Source: Bactericera cockerelli
Lineage: Eukaryota; Arthropoda; Insecta; Hemiptera; Triozidae
Assembly (NCBI GenBank): GCA_024516035.1
Contig: CM044961.1
Location: 34,138,953 to 34,202,952, forward strand
Direction of reading: 5' to 3'
Length of the DNA: 64,000 nt
In this document: positions 29,770 to 42,100 of the stretch, one piece after another
Position numbering within the stretch: position 1 is the stretch's first letter
How the letters are laid out: each line of letters opens with the position of its first letter
Made by a program: the position numbers and the translations under genes
Notes under the pieces: generated by a model
Told to the model about the DNA's origin: nothing
Seen by the model: the letters and a program-made list of their open reading frames with translations, nothing else
The model's database searches: none

Positions 29770-30150
29770 ATAATAATAATTGGGAAATATCTCTCGATTT
29801 CGAGAAAACGAAAGTCTTGTCTTGGAGTCCATCAACAACTGTAGTCAATTAAGGCGTTTCCTAAATTAAACAACTGTGGCATGTACAGGGTAGAAGGGAG
29901 AAATACGTACAAAGGATCAACATGGAAAGCATAGACAAGCGCGGAAAATTATTGGAAAAAGAAAAATCACATAAAAAAAAAATTGCAAGAACTTTTAAAC
30001 CTTAAATCTATGTCTGCACTTGTGCGCTTTCCAATTCAATATCATGGAGCCCAGAAAGTGCCCCATCATTCCTTCCACCACCGTGACACAACACTCTCAT
30101 GGACACGGAAACTAACTATTTGAATATAACGCAAGGCAAGAGGAACGTAA
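29770..30150 (+). pseudogene. Possible decayed LINE reverse-transcriptase scrap
   Basis: 29788-29850 can be read as WEISLDFEKTKVLSW, which resembles the ...N..KT..L.. stretch of non-LTR reverse transcriptases. No catalytic motif survives and stops follow. Weak call. Confidence 0.25.
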
Positions 30151-30187
30151 GGCATGCTCAATTGCACGCCTCTTTTCAGTTGCAAGA

Positions 30188-30395
30188 TAATAATAATAAC
30201 GCCCTTTAGTGGACGGTAACCACAAGGCGAAGTTATTGCTCAAAGCATTTTCTACCACCTAACCCTCAGAGTCTTATTGTTATGTGGTCACAAACTCAAA
30301 TTATCGAGGAAAAATTCATGCACTGGGATTTGAACCAACGGATCCCTACGCTACCTGGATTACCAGACTAGCGCGTTAACCACTTGACTACCAAG
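30188..30395 (-). mobile_element. SINE family C, full length
   Basis: ACGCCCTTTAGTGGACGGTA tail side, TGGTCACAAACTCAAATTAT, TGGATTACCAGACTAGCGCG and GTTAACCACTTGACTACCA head side. Confidence 0.8.
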
Positions 30396-30399
30396 ATCA

Positions 30400-31200
30400 T
30401 GTTTTTCGAGAGGCATGAGTTATTGCGAGTTGAAAGTGAAATGGAAAGCCTTATTTATATATCAGAGGATGTTTTACTCGTATCTTTCACTGGACAAATG
30501 AAAAACTCGTAATGTATTTTCGCATACTCGACAGATTACAAAATAAATCCGGTATTTTTCACTCACCAGAATTGGCTGCTACAAAAACAAGAAGTGTAAT
30601 ATTAAATTGTTTTACTAGATTGTTCAGAAACCTTACTGGACAGTAAAGGGACCTTACTGGATTTGGTGTTTCCAGCTATCAATTACCAGAAACGAAACCC
30701 AGTCGAGTGTGGCGGACCTCCCACTTAGACCCCGCCAAATACCTTTGGGACACGAAAATACCTCCCGCTAAGTAAAGCCCAAACTATTTAAAAGACATTC
30801 ACAAAAACATTCCACCGAATTTACATGTGACATTGACAAAATTAAAATTCACAGAAGTCAGATCCAAAATTATTACATATAACTCATTACGTAGAACCTT
30901 TCCTTTTGGGATCAGAGCTAATAAACAAAATTTCACACTCGAGTTCAACAGCAATCAGAACTTATTGAATTCAAAACACAAATTAAACACTTGTGAAACA
31001 CAGAGGACTTGAACCATCAAATTCAGACCTACACCTTCCTGAACCTTCATTGAAATAATATTTAACAGTCCCACAACGGTATGGTTTAGCATTGATGAGG
31101 AGCCGCTGGTTTTAGTTAGGGTAGGCAGCCATGGATACCGGGTGGTCCACGAGTCCCACACTTTTCGGCATGAGCTTTCCCTCCTCAAAAAAAAAAACTT
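30400..31200. other. Intergenic DNA, no gene recognised
   Basis: An open frame at 30827-31012 has no recognised domain. The stretch 31030-31190 (GGTATGGTTTAGCATTGATG, CCATGGATACCGGGTGG) is more GC-rich than its surroundings but shows no coding homology to me. Confidence 0.35.
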
Positions 31201-31220
31201 TCCTACTAATTTTCTACACC

Positions 31221-31455
31221 AGCCAGAAGAGATATGACAAGAAGAAGCAAAGGTCACTGACCTATCCAGTCTGAAGAGATAAGACAAGAAGAAGCAAAGG
31301 TCACTGACCTATCCAGTCTGAAGAGATAAGACAAGAAGAAGCAAAGGTCACTGACCTATCCAGTCTGAAGAGATATGACAAGAAGAAGCAAAGGTCACTG
31401 ACCTATCCAGCCAGAAGAGATATGACAAAGAAGAAGCAAAGGTCACTGACCTGTT
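31221..31455. repeat. 47-bp tandem repeat, five copies
   Basis: Unit contains GAAGAGATATGACAAGAAGA, AGCAAAGGTCACTGACC and TATCCAGTCT. GGTCACTGACC recurs at 31252, 31299, 31346, 31393 and 31441. The two middle units have GATAAG where the others have GATATG. Confidence 0.9.
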
Positions 31456-31528
31456 GGTGTCAAATTAAAGCTACTCCAACTCACTATTAAAACAAAATCT
31501 TTAGAAGAAAATCTCTGTACAACTTTAA

Positions 31529-31615
31529 CCCTCGAAGTACGAGCGTGACACATATGTAACAGGAGTCAGGTAAGTGTCACGCTGTTACATATGTAACACG
31601 CTCGGCCTTCGTGGG
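31529..31615. mobile_element. Palindromic MITE flanked by TTAA
   Basis: 87 bp starting CCCTCGAAGTACGAGCGTG and ending CACGCTCGGCCTTCGTGGG in inverted form, with TTAA at 31525-31528 and 31616-31619. Inner GTTACATATGTAAC is itself a perfect palindrome. TTAA ends and a CCCT tip fit the piggyBac group. Confidence 0.7.
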
Positions 31616-31722
31616 TTAAACCCACGTCTCACATTGGCAGACCAGCGTGGAAATGCCTCAAGCCTGGTAGGCACCATGTGCCGGGAGAAGAATGACAACA
31701 TGATTGTTATATAACTATGTAT

Positions 31723-31728
31723 TTTATT
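31723..31728 (-). promoter_or_regulatory. Candidate osa poly(A) signal
   Basis: AATAAA on the - strand, the first I find downstream of the osa stop codon (about 1.13 kb). If used, the 3' UTR contains the repetitive GC-rich block at 32.2-32.85 kb. Confidence 0.4.
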
Positions 31729-32220
31729 CCTACAGTAAATATAGTTCAAGTAGTTGTCTCACAGGTCTCACTCATCAGTCAACACAGCAAAACTGAGATA
31801 TATTTATAACAAAGTCCGCCCATATTTCTCATTTATATATTAAGATTCATTACATCAAAGTGCTAAAAGAAGTGGTACTAAGATAAGTTCTTCATTTCAA
31901 CAGCTAATACAAGTTTCTAGGGAAGGAAATAGTATTTAGTTAGCACAGAGTCCACCCGTGGAGTCAATAAATAAATAAAGCTAATTTCTCACTTTCCATA
32001 CCATTATATTACAGAACTAGAATGGTAATTATGTAATTAATAATAGAATTGCGCTATCCTTGATTTTTGCTCAGTCCATGTTTAAGATAAGATTGTCAAA
32101 AGAGGTCCACAAGGATTCAAAAGATGATATCCAAGTATTAGGGCGGGAAAAACTCACTTTTCATATGTACCACAATCGGAGACACTCATGAAGTATCACA
32201 AAAAGGTGCTAAGAGACTGA

Positions 32221-32850
32221 GTGCCCAAAGCGGACCCCTTCCTCCCAGCTCGGACACATGGAACAAAGTTTTCACAAAGATGGTGGGGACAGTGAACATG
32301 TCTCACAGTATTAACTAACAACACATCCACACCACCCGGAATCAAGGTCTCACAAGGTGCCAAAAAATCGGGACTCTCAACATTTTCACACCTTCAAGGA
32401 TTACGGTGTTGCAGGGGACGAGTGACCAAAAGTGGACCCCCCTTCAAACTTGGACACGTATACAATCAAGGATTCACAAATACGGGGGACGCTCGTAATG
32501 TCTTGAGACACACTTACACCCCCCCAAAATCAAGGTCTCACAAGGTGCCAAAAATCGGGGACTCTCAACACATATTTTCACACCCTCCAAGAGGAATCAC
32601 ACGGTCGGGCGGCGGGGGAAGGGTGCCTAAAGCGGACCCCCTGCTCCTCCACACATATTTTCACACCCTCCAGATATTTTCACACCCTCCAGGAGGAATC
32701 ACACGGTCTGGCAGCGGGGGAAGGGTGCCTAAAGCGGACCCCCTGCTCCCAAAGCGGCGGACCCCCTGTTCTCACGGTCTGAAGGGGAAGGGTGCCTAAA
32801 TCGGACCCCCCGTTCCCAAAGCGGACCCCCGGCTCCTAAAACGGACCCCC
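32221..32850 (-). repeat. GC-rich repetitive block, likely osa 3' UTR
   Basis: CACACCCTCCA-GAGGAATCACACGG, GGGGGAAGGGTGCCTAAAG and AAGCGGACCCCC recur several times in different order; CACAAGGTGCCAAAAATCGG occurs near 32353 and 32538. It directly follows the osa stop, and an open frame on the opposite strand (32422-32799) is made by the repeats. Confidence 0.6.
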
Positions 32851-32856
32851 GGCCGA

Positions 32857-33110
32857 TCACCTGTGGCCGTACAGGTCGGGCCGCGTCTGATAGAGGACGC
32901 GGCTGATGATCGCGGCCACCTGTTGGTCGAGGATCTGGCTCATGACGAGGGCGAGGAGGCGGGCCTCCTGCTCGATGAAGAGGGGGCGGTTGTCGGGGTG
33001 GCGAGACAGGTGAAGGAGGGTGCGGGCGGTCCGCCGCAGCATGTCCAGGGAGGTGCCCATCGAGTCGGGGTTGTCGCGGAGGGCGCCGATACCGTGCTGA
33101 TTGGCCACGC
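32857..33110 (-). CDS. osa: osa terminal coding exon 5 (BAF250_C end)
   Basis: Acceptor TTTCCCCTCTCAG. Encodes VANQHGIGALRDNPDSMGTS, LDMLRRTARTLLHLSRH and ILDQQVAAIISRVLYQ, ending DLYGHR and TGA at 32859-32857. The split Gly codon agrees with exon 4. Confidence 0.92.
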
Positions 33111-36100
33111 CTGAGAGGGGAAAGTAAATGTAATGTAATATATATTTGTACAGTATTAAATAACAACAATTCAAATCTAAGGGCGGAATTAATAGACGTT
33201 TTTGTAATACCTCTGTGGCGCTAAGTCACGGATTGCGTACTGTGTAAGATAGGTAAAATCGACACTTACCAACGACTTAAGTTATTGATCTTGTCTATTA
33301 ATTCCGCCCTTAGTCTAATATTAAAATAAATAAATACAATTTTATAGAGAAGATTTGAAACGTAAATAGGTGGGTAAAGCTTGTTTGTACTATACTCACA
33401 CTAAAGAGAACATCTCTTTGTTTTTGTGAGTAAGAGCTCGTTCGTGCGCTTGCCTGTTAAAAATCCTGTACGAATTTTGGATGGATGGAAGAAGAGTAAG
33501 GATAGTGAAAGAAGAAAGGGAAAGAAGAGTTTTTTTTAGCATTTAATTTAATCAAATCAAATAGTATCAAATCAACCTGTGGTAGGTATCTTTTTAACTG
33601 GTACTTGTTTAGTTTATCATGATCTATATGACTGTACCTAATAAAGGTCTTACTTATCTACTTATCTAGATTAGCTTGTCACACTACTTCGAACGGGTGG
33701 TCATATTAAAGATTAGTGCGGGGAATGATTGAACAACCAGTCCTTGAGTAGCAACCTAAATCTCTTAGGCTTTGTTTCAGCCTTGAATTCTGCTGGGATC
33801 GTTTCATACACAAGGAGGCCTTTGTATTTTAATGATTTTTTACCTCTCTCCGTTTTACAAGTAGGAATTTGAATAATACATTCTTTCCTCAGAGAGTAAA
33901 AGGTTTCTTTGTATGTAACCAAGGTTTCTTTGTGCATTTGGATGTAGGAGCAGATATTTTATTGAAAGAGTTTTTCTATGCTTAGTATGTTTAGGTTGTT
34001 GTATAAATCTTCGGTCGGGTATCTTTGTTCTTTTTTGTAGATTAATTTAAGAAGTAGCTTTTGGGCAATACTCAGTTTTCTAATAATGGATTTATCAGCA
34101 ACTCCAAATGCACAAATTCCATACTCAATGGCCGATTGCACAAGGGCGTAGTAAACTTCTTTAAGGAGGGATAGGCTTAAAAATTTACATGTATAATACA
34201 TTACATTAAAGAAATGTAATGTATTATACATGTAATATATTTGTACAGTATTAAATAACAAACAATTCAAATCTTAATCTAAGCATATAAAATTAGAATA
34301 TAGTAAAATTGAAAATATTAAAGTAAATAAATACAATTTTTAGAGAAGATTTGAAAAGTAAACAGGTGGGTAAAGCTTGTTTGTACTATACTCACACTAA
34401 AGAGAACATCTCTTTGTTTTTGTGAGTAAGAGCTCGTTCGTGCGCTTGCCTGTTAAAAATTCTGTACGAATTTTAGAAGGATGGAAGAAGAGTAAGGATA
34501 GTGAAAGAAGAAAGGGAAAGAAGAGTTTTTTTAGAAATAGATTTTAGTTGTTAGAAAAGTAAATAGACCTCATCATAGAAGCCAAATAAAAATGGCTTGG
34601 GATGGGTCCTCTGTAAAAAATAATATACATATATGAAAAATAAAACAAATGATTTATTGTTATTATTGTTGTTGTAGTATTTTATGTTTGTTTGTACTTT
34701 ATTTGCACAAATAACTAACTGTACATAATAGGTAACACATATCTGATGCTACTACCCTACACTAAGGGGATACAGTTCTCTTGTTTTGTGGGGTAGTTTC
34801 GTTACAATGTTTCAGAACACAATCACGATTGTGATCACAACTACTCAAACTTGCTTTACTAAATTTTTGCTCGGGAACTTAACCCTCCGAACTCCAGATT
34901 ACAAGTCCGCCGCCTTATCGATCAAGCTACTGAGGTTGTTTGTTTGTGAAATAATTAAACCAGATTCTCAACTAGAGAGGTCTCAGTCAGTGACTGATTT
35001 TGTCTAAGAATTTGGAAGATATGTATTAATTGTAAGTTTTTTTCTTCTGATTTTAATGAATTCTTAACACATACACGACCGGCACCGTTTTCAGTGTATG
35101 CACCCATGGGACCGCTATATCTGACCTTCTGGGACCGGCATTTTTTTTTCACAATTGGTTTGTCTTTTTGATTATATTTCTATACTAAAACATAGGAATA
35201 GGTGTCCCACCGGTGGGACAAGAAGGTTTGAAATCAAGAAGGTCACTTGACCCACCGGTGGGACAACCGGTCCATTGCGTACATACTCACTTGTCCCACC
35301 GGTGGGACAACCGGTCGTGTATGTGTACAAATAAAGACTATTCTATTCTATGTTCATCCAAAGACTAGCTTTGACCCTTTCAGATAAATGGAATAAAAAC
35401 ATGACTCAAGTATTGGGCTGGATGAAGATAAAGATTGAGTTGGCAATAGTGAGATCTGTTTCACTTAGATTAAGAGGAAGCAAATACAAGGCGAGAAGTT
35501 TTAACATGGAAGATGGAGCAGGGGTGCCTTACTTCATGGTTTAAAAAAAAAAAAAACTGAAACCAGAGCAAACCCTTTTCAATGATGTTTCAATTATTGT
35601 TGAACAAAAAAAAAAAAAAAAAATGTTTGTTATCAAAAAATAAATAAAAAATATTCTATTCTATTCTCACCTAGAGCGTTCTGTTCGGCTTGCTCGATGA
35701 AAGCGACCAGCAGGGAGATGCAAGGGCTCTGCAGGGCTATGGTTCGGGACATGGCACTGTCGGCCGCTGCTAGGTAGTGTAGAAGATTCACGCCGAACTC
35801 CCGCAACACCTGAGGAAGAGAACAAATGAATGGTGGTTAGGCACAATACTTCCTCACTTTCCTCGACAACAAAAAAGTTTTAAAAAATATCTGTCGCGAC
35901 AGATTTTTAATTTTTAAAACTAATAGACCATTTTCAATGTAAGCCAGTCAATACCTCCTTTCACTATCTAGTAATGAAAACCTTTCCATTACACATGGGT
36001 GTAATAATTATGTTTTGAGAATGATTATAAATTTTCAAGAGAATTAATAATTGTCAGTGTGAATTGAAACACTTAAATATTTGAGTTTACAAAATATTTT

Positions 36101-39100
36101 TTTAAACACTCTTTATTTTTTAATACGCACCCCAATTGTATTTTTTTCGTGATATTTTGATTTTAAGATTTCCTAGTATAACAAGAAGTTACACAAAGTT
36201 AGGCCTGAAAATATTATGAATTATGTAAACTGTCATTGTTATATACAGGGTGTCCCGTATACAGATGCAAATATTTTGAGGGTAGGTTCAGCCCACCGTG
36301 GACTATCATATGAGCGAAACTTGCAGTGGGCCATTTTGCTTCGTTAAAGAGTTATGGCCAAATCCCTGTTTTTCCCACAGGTCTAGAGGTCACTTAGATC
36401 GATGCACGTTTTTAAAGAAATGGTGGCCAGTAAGTAATTTTTGACTTCATGTATGGATAGTCATGCATATTTCCCTTGAAATGCAGTTGGTTGCATGAAA
36501 AAATAATGAAAGACCAGAGAGATATTTAATCATAAGTTAAATTTTATTTTTCTAAAAATTCGATTTTTCCTGTTTTCCCTTTCGTGAATTTAGAGTACTT
36601 CTACAATTGCAATTGTGCGTATCACTAGGTAAAAAAATACCCTTTGCTATTTTGTTTCAATAAATACAAAGTTCTTTCAGACGCGTGAAGGAACGAATGA
36701 GATACGCCTTATCAAACGGCACCAGAAGGAGAGAAACACATCTTTCAAATTTTGAATCTGGGCGCTATTGCATTTTGAAGAACACTCGATGCCTGAAGGG
36801 GTCTGTGTGACTATTTTTGTGCCAACTGCAAGTTATAAATGAAAATTTTCTGAGTACAATTAGTTCTATTAACCAACTATATCAATCAAATCTAATAGTT
36901 AAAATAACAAGGCGATCAATTTGTTCGGTGGAAGAGAAAGCTACAAGCTTTAAACCTCGCCCTTGGTTCGCTACATATTCTTTTGGGTTCTTTTCATTTC
37001 ATGTCCTGTGTTGCAGAATGTATCATGTTTGTAGTTTATCAATAAACTACAAACATGTATCACTGTATCACCACCCTTGATCAGTCTTTGTTTATATTTA
37101 TTTCACAAATTGTTACCATGTTCATTGTAAAAAAAAATGTAAATAAAGCTTGGTCCAATTGTTTATAAAATAAAAATAAAGTATTAATAATAATAGTAAC
37201 CTTAAGGTTGGATGTTCGAGTTTTACCCAAGGTTAATTTTCGGCACTATTTGTTATGTTTTTGATATCATGATTGTGATAAACACAAAAATGATATTTTT
37301 AATTTTACTTCTGAAAATAAAATCATAATTTTTGTTGGTAGTCTTTCTCCATGTGTATTCTTTTTCCATAATTACACCACTGGTTGCTGCTTTCGTTGCA
37401 GCCTCTCTCATTTTTCCTCATGATAACCCTGTGATTCCGTAACCCCATTCACATAAAAGTTCACACCGACCGACCACTGTGAATGATCAATTTCCCTCTG
37501 TTAAACATCCCAGAGCAGTGTATTTATACCTCAAATTACGCGCCAATTCTGTTAAAATTCAGCCAACTTTGAATTTTCCATCATGATTCAGAAGTGTTTT
37601 TTGAGCTTTGTGTGTACTGCGTTCCATGATCTTTAAAGTAATATAAATGAGCTTTCTTTTTTATAAAACTAAACATAATAAGGTATTTTTTTAACTAGTG
37701 ATACGCAGAATTACAATTGTAGAACTACTCTAAATTCACGAAAGGGAAAACAGGGAAAAATCAAATTTTAGAAAAGTATTAAACTTATGATTAAATATCT
37801 CTCTGGTCTTTCAATATTTTTTTATGCAACCAACTGCATTTCAAGGGAAATATGCATGACTATACATACATGAAGTCAAAAATTACTTACTGGCTATCAT
37901 TTCTTGAAAAACGTGTATCGATCCAAGTGACCTCTAGACCTGTGGGAAAAACAGGTATTTGGCCATAACTCTTTAACGAAGCAAAATGCCCCACTGCAAG
38001 TTTCGCTCATATGATAGTCCACGGTGGGCTGAATCTACCCTCAAAATATTTGCATCTGTATACGGGACACCCTGTATATTTAAACCATTTACTTGTCATG
38101 TATTAAATAAATAAATAAAATAAAATAAATAAAGGGTTATGTAGAAGAGTGACACTTACCTGGTCTTCATTCTTGCACAGAAACCTGGTGAGGACATAGG
38201 TAAGTCTCTCGAGCCGGGCGTAGGGCGGGGTGGCGATGACCAGATCCACATTGTTGTCCGTCACACACAGCTTGCACAGGGCCTCCAGGGCCAGGCGCTG
38301 GGGGGACAGGTTGCACGCGCTCGAGGGGAAGGGGTCCTGCCCCTGGGCCGCGGGGCAGACCGCCCAGTGGAGGAGCCCGTCTAGCAGGGGCCGCGTGATG
38401 TCCTCGCCGTACAGATCCAGGTCGATATGGCCGGCGATGTTCGCGAGCGACACGAGCACGTTCTCCCGAATGTTCTCCATGTAGTCCCACCACCATTCCG
38501 TCTCGGCCTGGGGCGACAGCGACGAACAACAGTCGGTCCAGTCGTTCTCCTCGTCCCGATCGTAGTTCCTAGACTTGGTGACGCGCAGCCCGTGCTCGTG
38601 ATACGCGAGGATGAGTCGTCCTAGCAGGCGCAGGAAGGTCCCCGACTTGGAGAACTCCAGTTCGTTCCCCGGGACGAACGTGAGGTTGCGCAGGATGTTG
38701 GAGAGCGCGATGCAGCGCCGCGCGATGTTGTCCTGACTGTCCGACACTGGGTAGAGACTCGCCTCGTCCCGGCTGTAGCTCTCGTCTTCGTAGTCCGACA
38801 GGCGACGCGGCTTCTGCCCCACCGGGTCAACGACCTTCACCACGAACTTCTTCTCTTCCTTCACCTCCTCCTTCGCGTCACTCGGCGGCTTCTCTTCCGT
38901 CTTCTCATCCTCCGTCTTCACATCAGCCACCGCCACCGGCTTTTCCTTTATTTTTACATCCAGGTTCTCGTCCGGTACCATGCTCGCTGCTGGTTCAACT
39001 TCTTTCTTTACAGTTTTTACATCGCTATGTACAGGGGCGTTGGGTTTACTGCTCGTCTCTCTGTCTGGCTTGGGGTCTAGGATCCGCACGAAGGGCACGC

Positions 39101-42100
39101 TCCCATACTCGGCGCGGAAGGTGGGGATGATGTAGCCCGTGTCGGACCCTGGCTCCTCCGTGTCGTACGGAAACCGCTCCCAGGCACGCGGGCCGTCCCG
39201 CACGAACAAGTCTTCCCGTGCCGCCGTCACCACCGCTTTCTTCCTCGACTCGAAGTTCCGCTTGGACTTGGTGACCACCATCAGGTGCTTGTCTAGGGGC
39301 GGCGGCGCCAGGGCGTCTGGTATGCCCAGGTCGGGCTCCGCTGTATCCACGGGCGGCGGCTCGTACCACTTGCGCCGGGGGGTGCTGCCGCCCTCCGGCT
39401 CCAGCATGTCTGAGAGACTCTTCTTGAAGTGTTCGAGCAGGATGTCCAGCAGGCCCGGCAGGTGGGCGAGGCCGAAGTAGGCCACGCCCGTGTCGTCAAA
39501 CAGCAGGATGTTGAGGACGTCTATGGCCCAGCAGGTCTCCGCCAGCAGGCCGGACTTGAGAGCCATCATGAGCCGCCACGCCTCCACGGGGGCCACGTCC
39601 TGCCGCCCCAGCTTGCGTCGCTTCAACATCACAGGGGCCACCGCCTCCACGCTATCCGGCGGGAACTGGATCTCTCGCTTCACCGCAGCGGCGGGGGGCG
39701 CTTGCGGCTTCAGACCAGGGGTGGGGGGGAGGGGAGGAAACGGCTTGGCGGGGTCCGCGGGCGGCCGCATCATGCGCACAGGGCTCTGCGGCCAGGCCTG
39801 GGGCTGTGCGGCCGTGTTGGGGCTGGGCGGGTAGCCGCGGCTCTGGTCCCCCCACTGGGGCGCGCTGGGGGGCCGGGGGGGACACTGGTTCCACTGCTGC
39901 TGAGGGGGCGGGTAGGTGGGCCCGGGGCCCCGGTAGTTGCTGTTTTGACTAGCGGCCCAGCCTGGGCCGGGGTACAGGGGCCTCGTCGGGGCGGTCTGAG
40001 GGGAGGGCGGCTGCGCGTCTTTCGCAAAGTCTGGGTGTCTCCGGGGGGCGTCCTGCCTGAAGTAGTCCTGGGCACCAGGGGCGGCGCCTGTGCTGGGGGG
40101 CGGGGTGGCTTGTGTCGGAGGGGTGGGGGTGGCCGGGGTCTGGCTGACACCCCCAGGCCGGGGTACGCACCGCGCGGAGAGGGCGCGTAGCCAGGCTGGG
40201 TGTAGGGGCCGCCCCTATAGTCTGGTGTCGTGGGCTGTCCGCCGGGCGGCATGCCGGGGGTCGGTGGGCCACCGGGGGCGCCCGCTTGAGGATACCCCCG
40301 CTCACTCTCTGGGCCGGGGTAAGGGTACACGGATCGGTTGGGGGGTGGGGGGTACTGCTGGTTATACTGATCTGGATACTGGGGGTAGCCCTGGCCTTGG
40401 TAGCCCTGGGGATGGGGGGGCTGGGTGGGGGGTCTCTGGTTGTTAAAGTCGGGCGGGTAGCCGTAGCCTCCGTAGCCATCCATGGAGCCGCCCGCACTGG
40501 ACGGGAAGGAGTCCTGGGAGTTGGAACTGCCGGGCGAGGGCACCGTGGGGGCGGCCGCTTTGGCACTTTTCTTCTTGGTCGAGGCTTCCACCTGATTGAT
40601 AATGGGCTGGGGGTCCACACCCCCCCGGTCAAAGTGACACTCGAACGGGAGAATATTCTTAATGTAGTGCTTCCTCAGCGTGTACGCGGCGCTCGAAGAC
40701 GCGCCTATGTTGAGAAGACCGGCGATGTCCTTCCAGATCTTGTTCTTGTTGACGCGGCACACCTCCAGGAACCCCCCTCTCTCCTTCACGAAGAGGTAGA
40801 GCCGGAACAGGTCCAGCAGGTTCTTGCTGATGGTGGGGCAGGTGCTGATGGGGCTGCCCCTCTCCTCCATGAAGCCCAGCAGCTTCTCCAGGAAGTGGCG
40901 CCTCTCCACCGTGTCGTCCATGTCAAACAGCTTGCTGAGGCTGTCGTGCTTGTGGGAGGAGTGGGCGCGGGGCCAGGAGGGGGTGGGGGCCGCCTGGGCG
41001 GGCGGCGGGGTGGGCGTGAACTCTTCCAGTGGTCCCATGCCGGTGGGGGCCGGGCCGCCCCCCGGGGAGTGAGGCATGGCCGCGGTACCCGGGGGATGGC
41101 GCCCGCCCCACCCCATGCCGCCCATCATGCCGGGGCCCATGTCCCGCCGCTTGGCCGCCGGCGGGCACACCGGCTCCTCGCCAGACGCCGCCGAGGCGTT
41201 GCTGAGGGTGCTCTGCTGGGAGGCCTCGTCCACCCCTGCACCGTCCGGCCCTGTGGTCACCAGGCTGCTGCCCGTGTAGCCATTGTCGTGCCGCCCCTGG
41301 TCCAGGGTGCCGGAGTCACTGGAGGAGTCGCTGTGCATGTGAGGGGCGTGCAGGGGGTCGTGCTGGGCGGGCGGCATCAGGGGCGGGCCCATGCTGTGGT
41401 GGGGGGAGGGGTAGTAGCCGCCCGGGAAGCCTGGGTGCTGCAGATGGTACGGCTGCTGGTACTGGGACCCGGGGGCGCCCTGGTAGCTGTAGGGCGGGCG
41501 CACGGCTGGGGACACAGAGCGTGTGGGGGAGGGGATGGGCCGCTCACTGTCGCCCCCAGGCTCGGAGGAGTGGGGGGTGGGCGTGGCGGGCTGGTTGGGG
41601 CGGGGGCTCTGGGGGGAGGGCGCCTGCGGGGACTGGCTCTGGGGGGGGTGGGGCGCCTGGCTCCACTGTCTCTGCTGCGGATCGTAGCTGCCGCCCGGCT
41701 GGCTGGGGGAGGGGTAGGGGTAGGCTTGGCGGGAGGGGGGACCCGGGTAGCGCTGGGGGTAGCCTTGCCCGGGGGAGCCAGGGCTGGGGGGCTCAGGGGC
41801 CGACGTGTTGTAGGGGGGCCGGGGGGGCTGCTGGGACCTGTAGCCCCCGGGCCCATGGAGGGACTGTTGCCCATGTTAGGGTTTGGACCCATCGTCGCGC
41901 TGGGTCCCATGGTGGGGCCAGGACTCATGGTTGGGTTGGGCCCCATGTTGGGATTCGTGCCCATCGTGGGGCCTGGGCCCATGGCAGGCCCGGGGCCGCC
42001 CTGGCTAGGGCCCATGTTGGGTCCAGGGCCCGGCTGGGCGGGGTAGGGGCCGCGGGGCGGGGGCCAGTTCTGGGCGTAGGGCTCTCCTGGGCCGTAGCGG

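Noticed and set aside
35350..35544. Coding exon on the + strand in an osa intron
   Set aside because: Ends at an A-run and shows no domain; more likely a retroelement scrap.
41377..41515. A separate gene starting at the ATG at 41515
   Set aside because: The frame is continuous with Osa sequence on both sides once the one-base gap near 41845 is allowed for.
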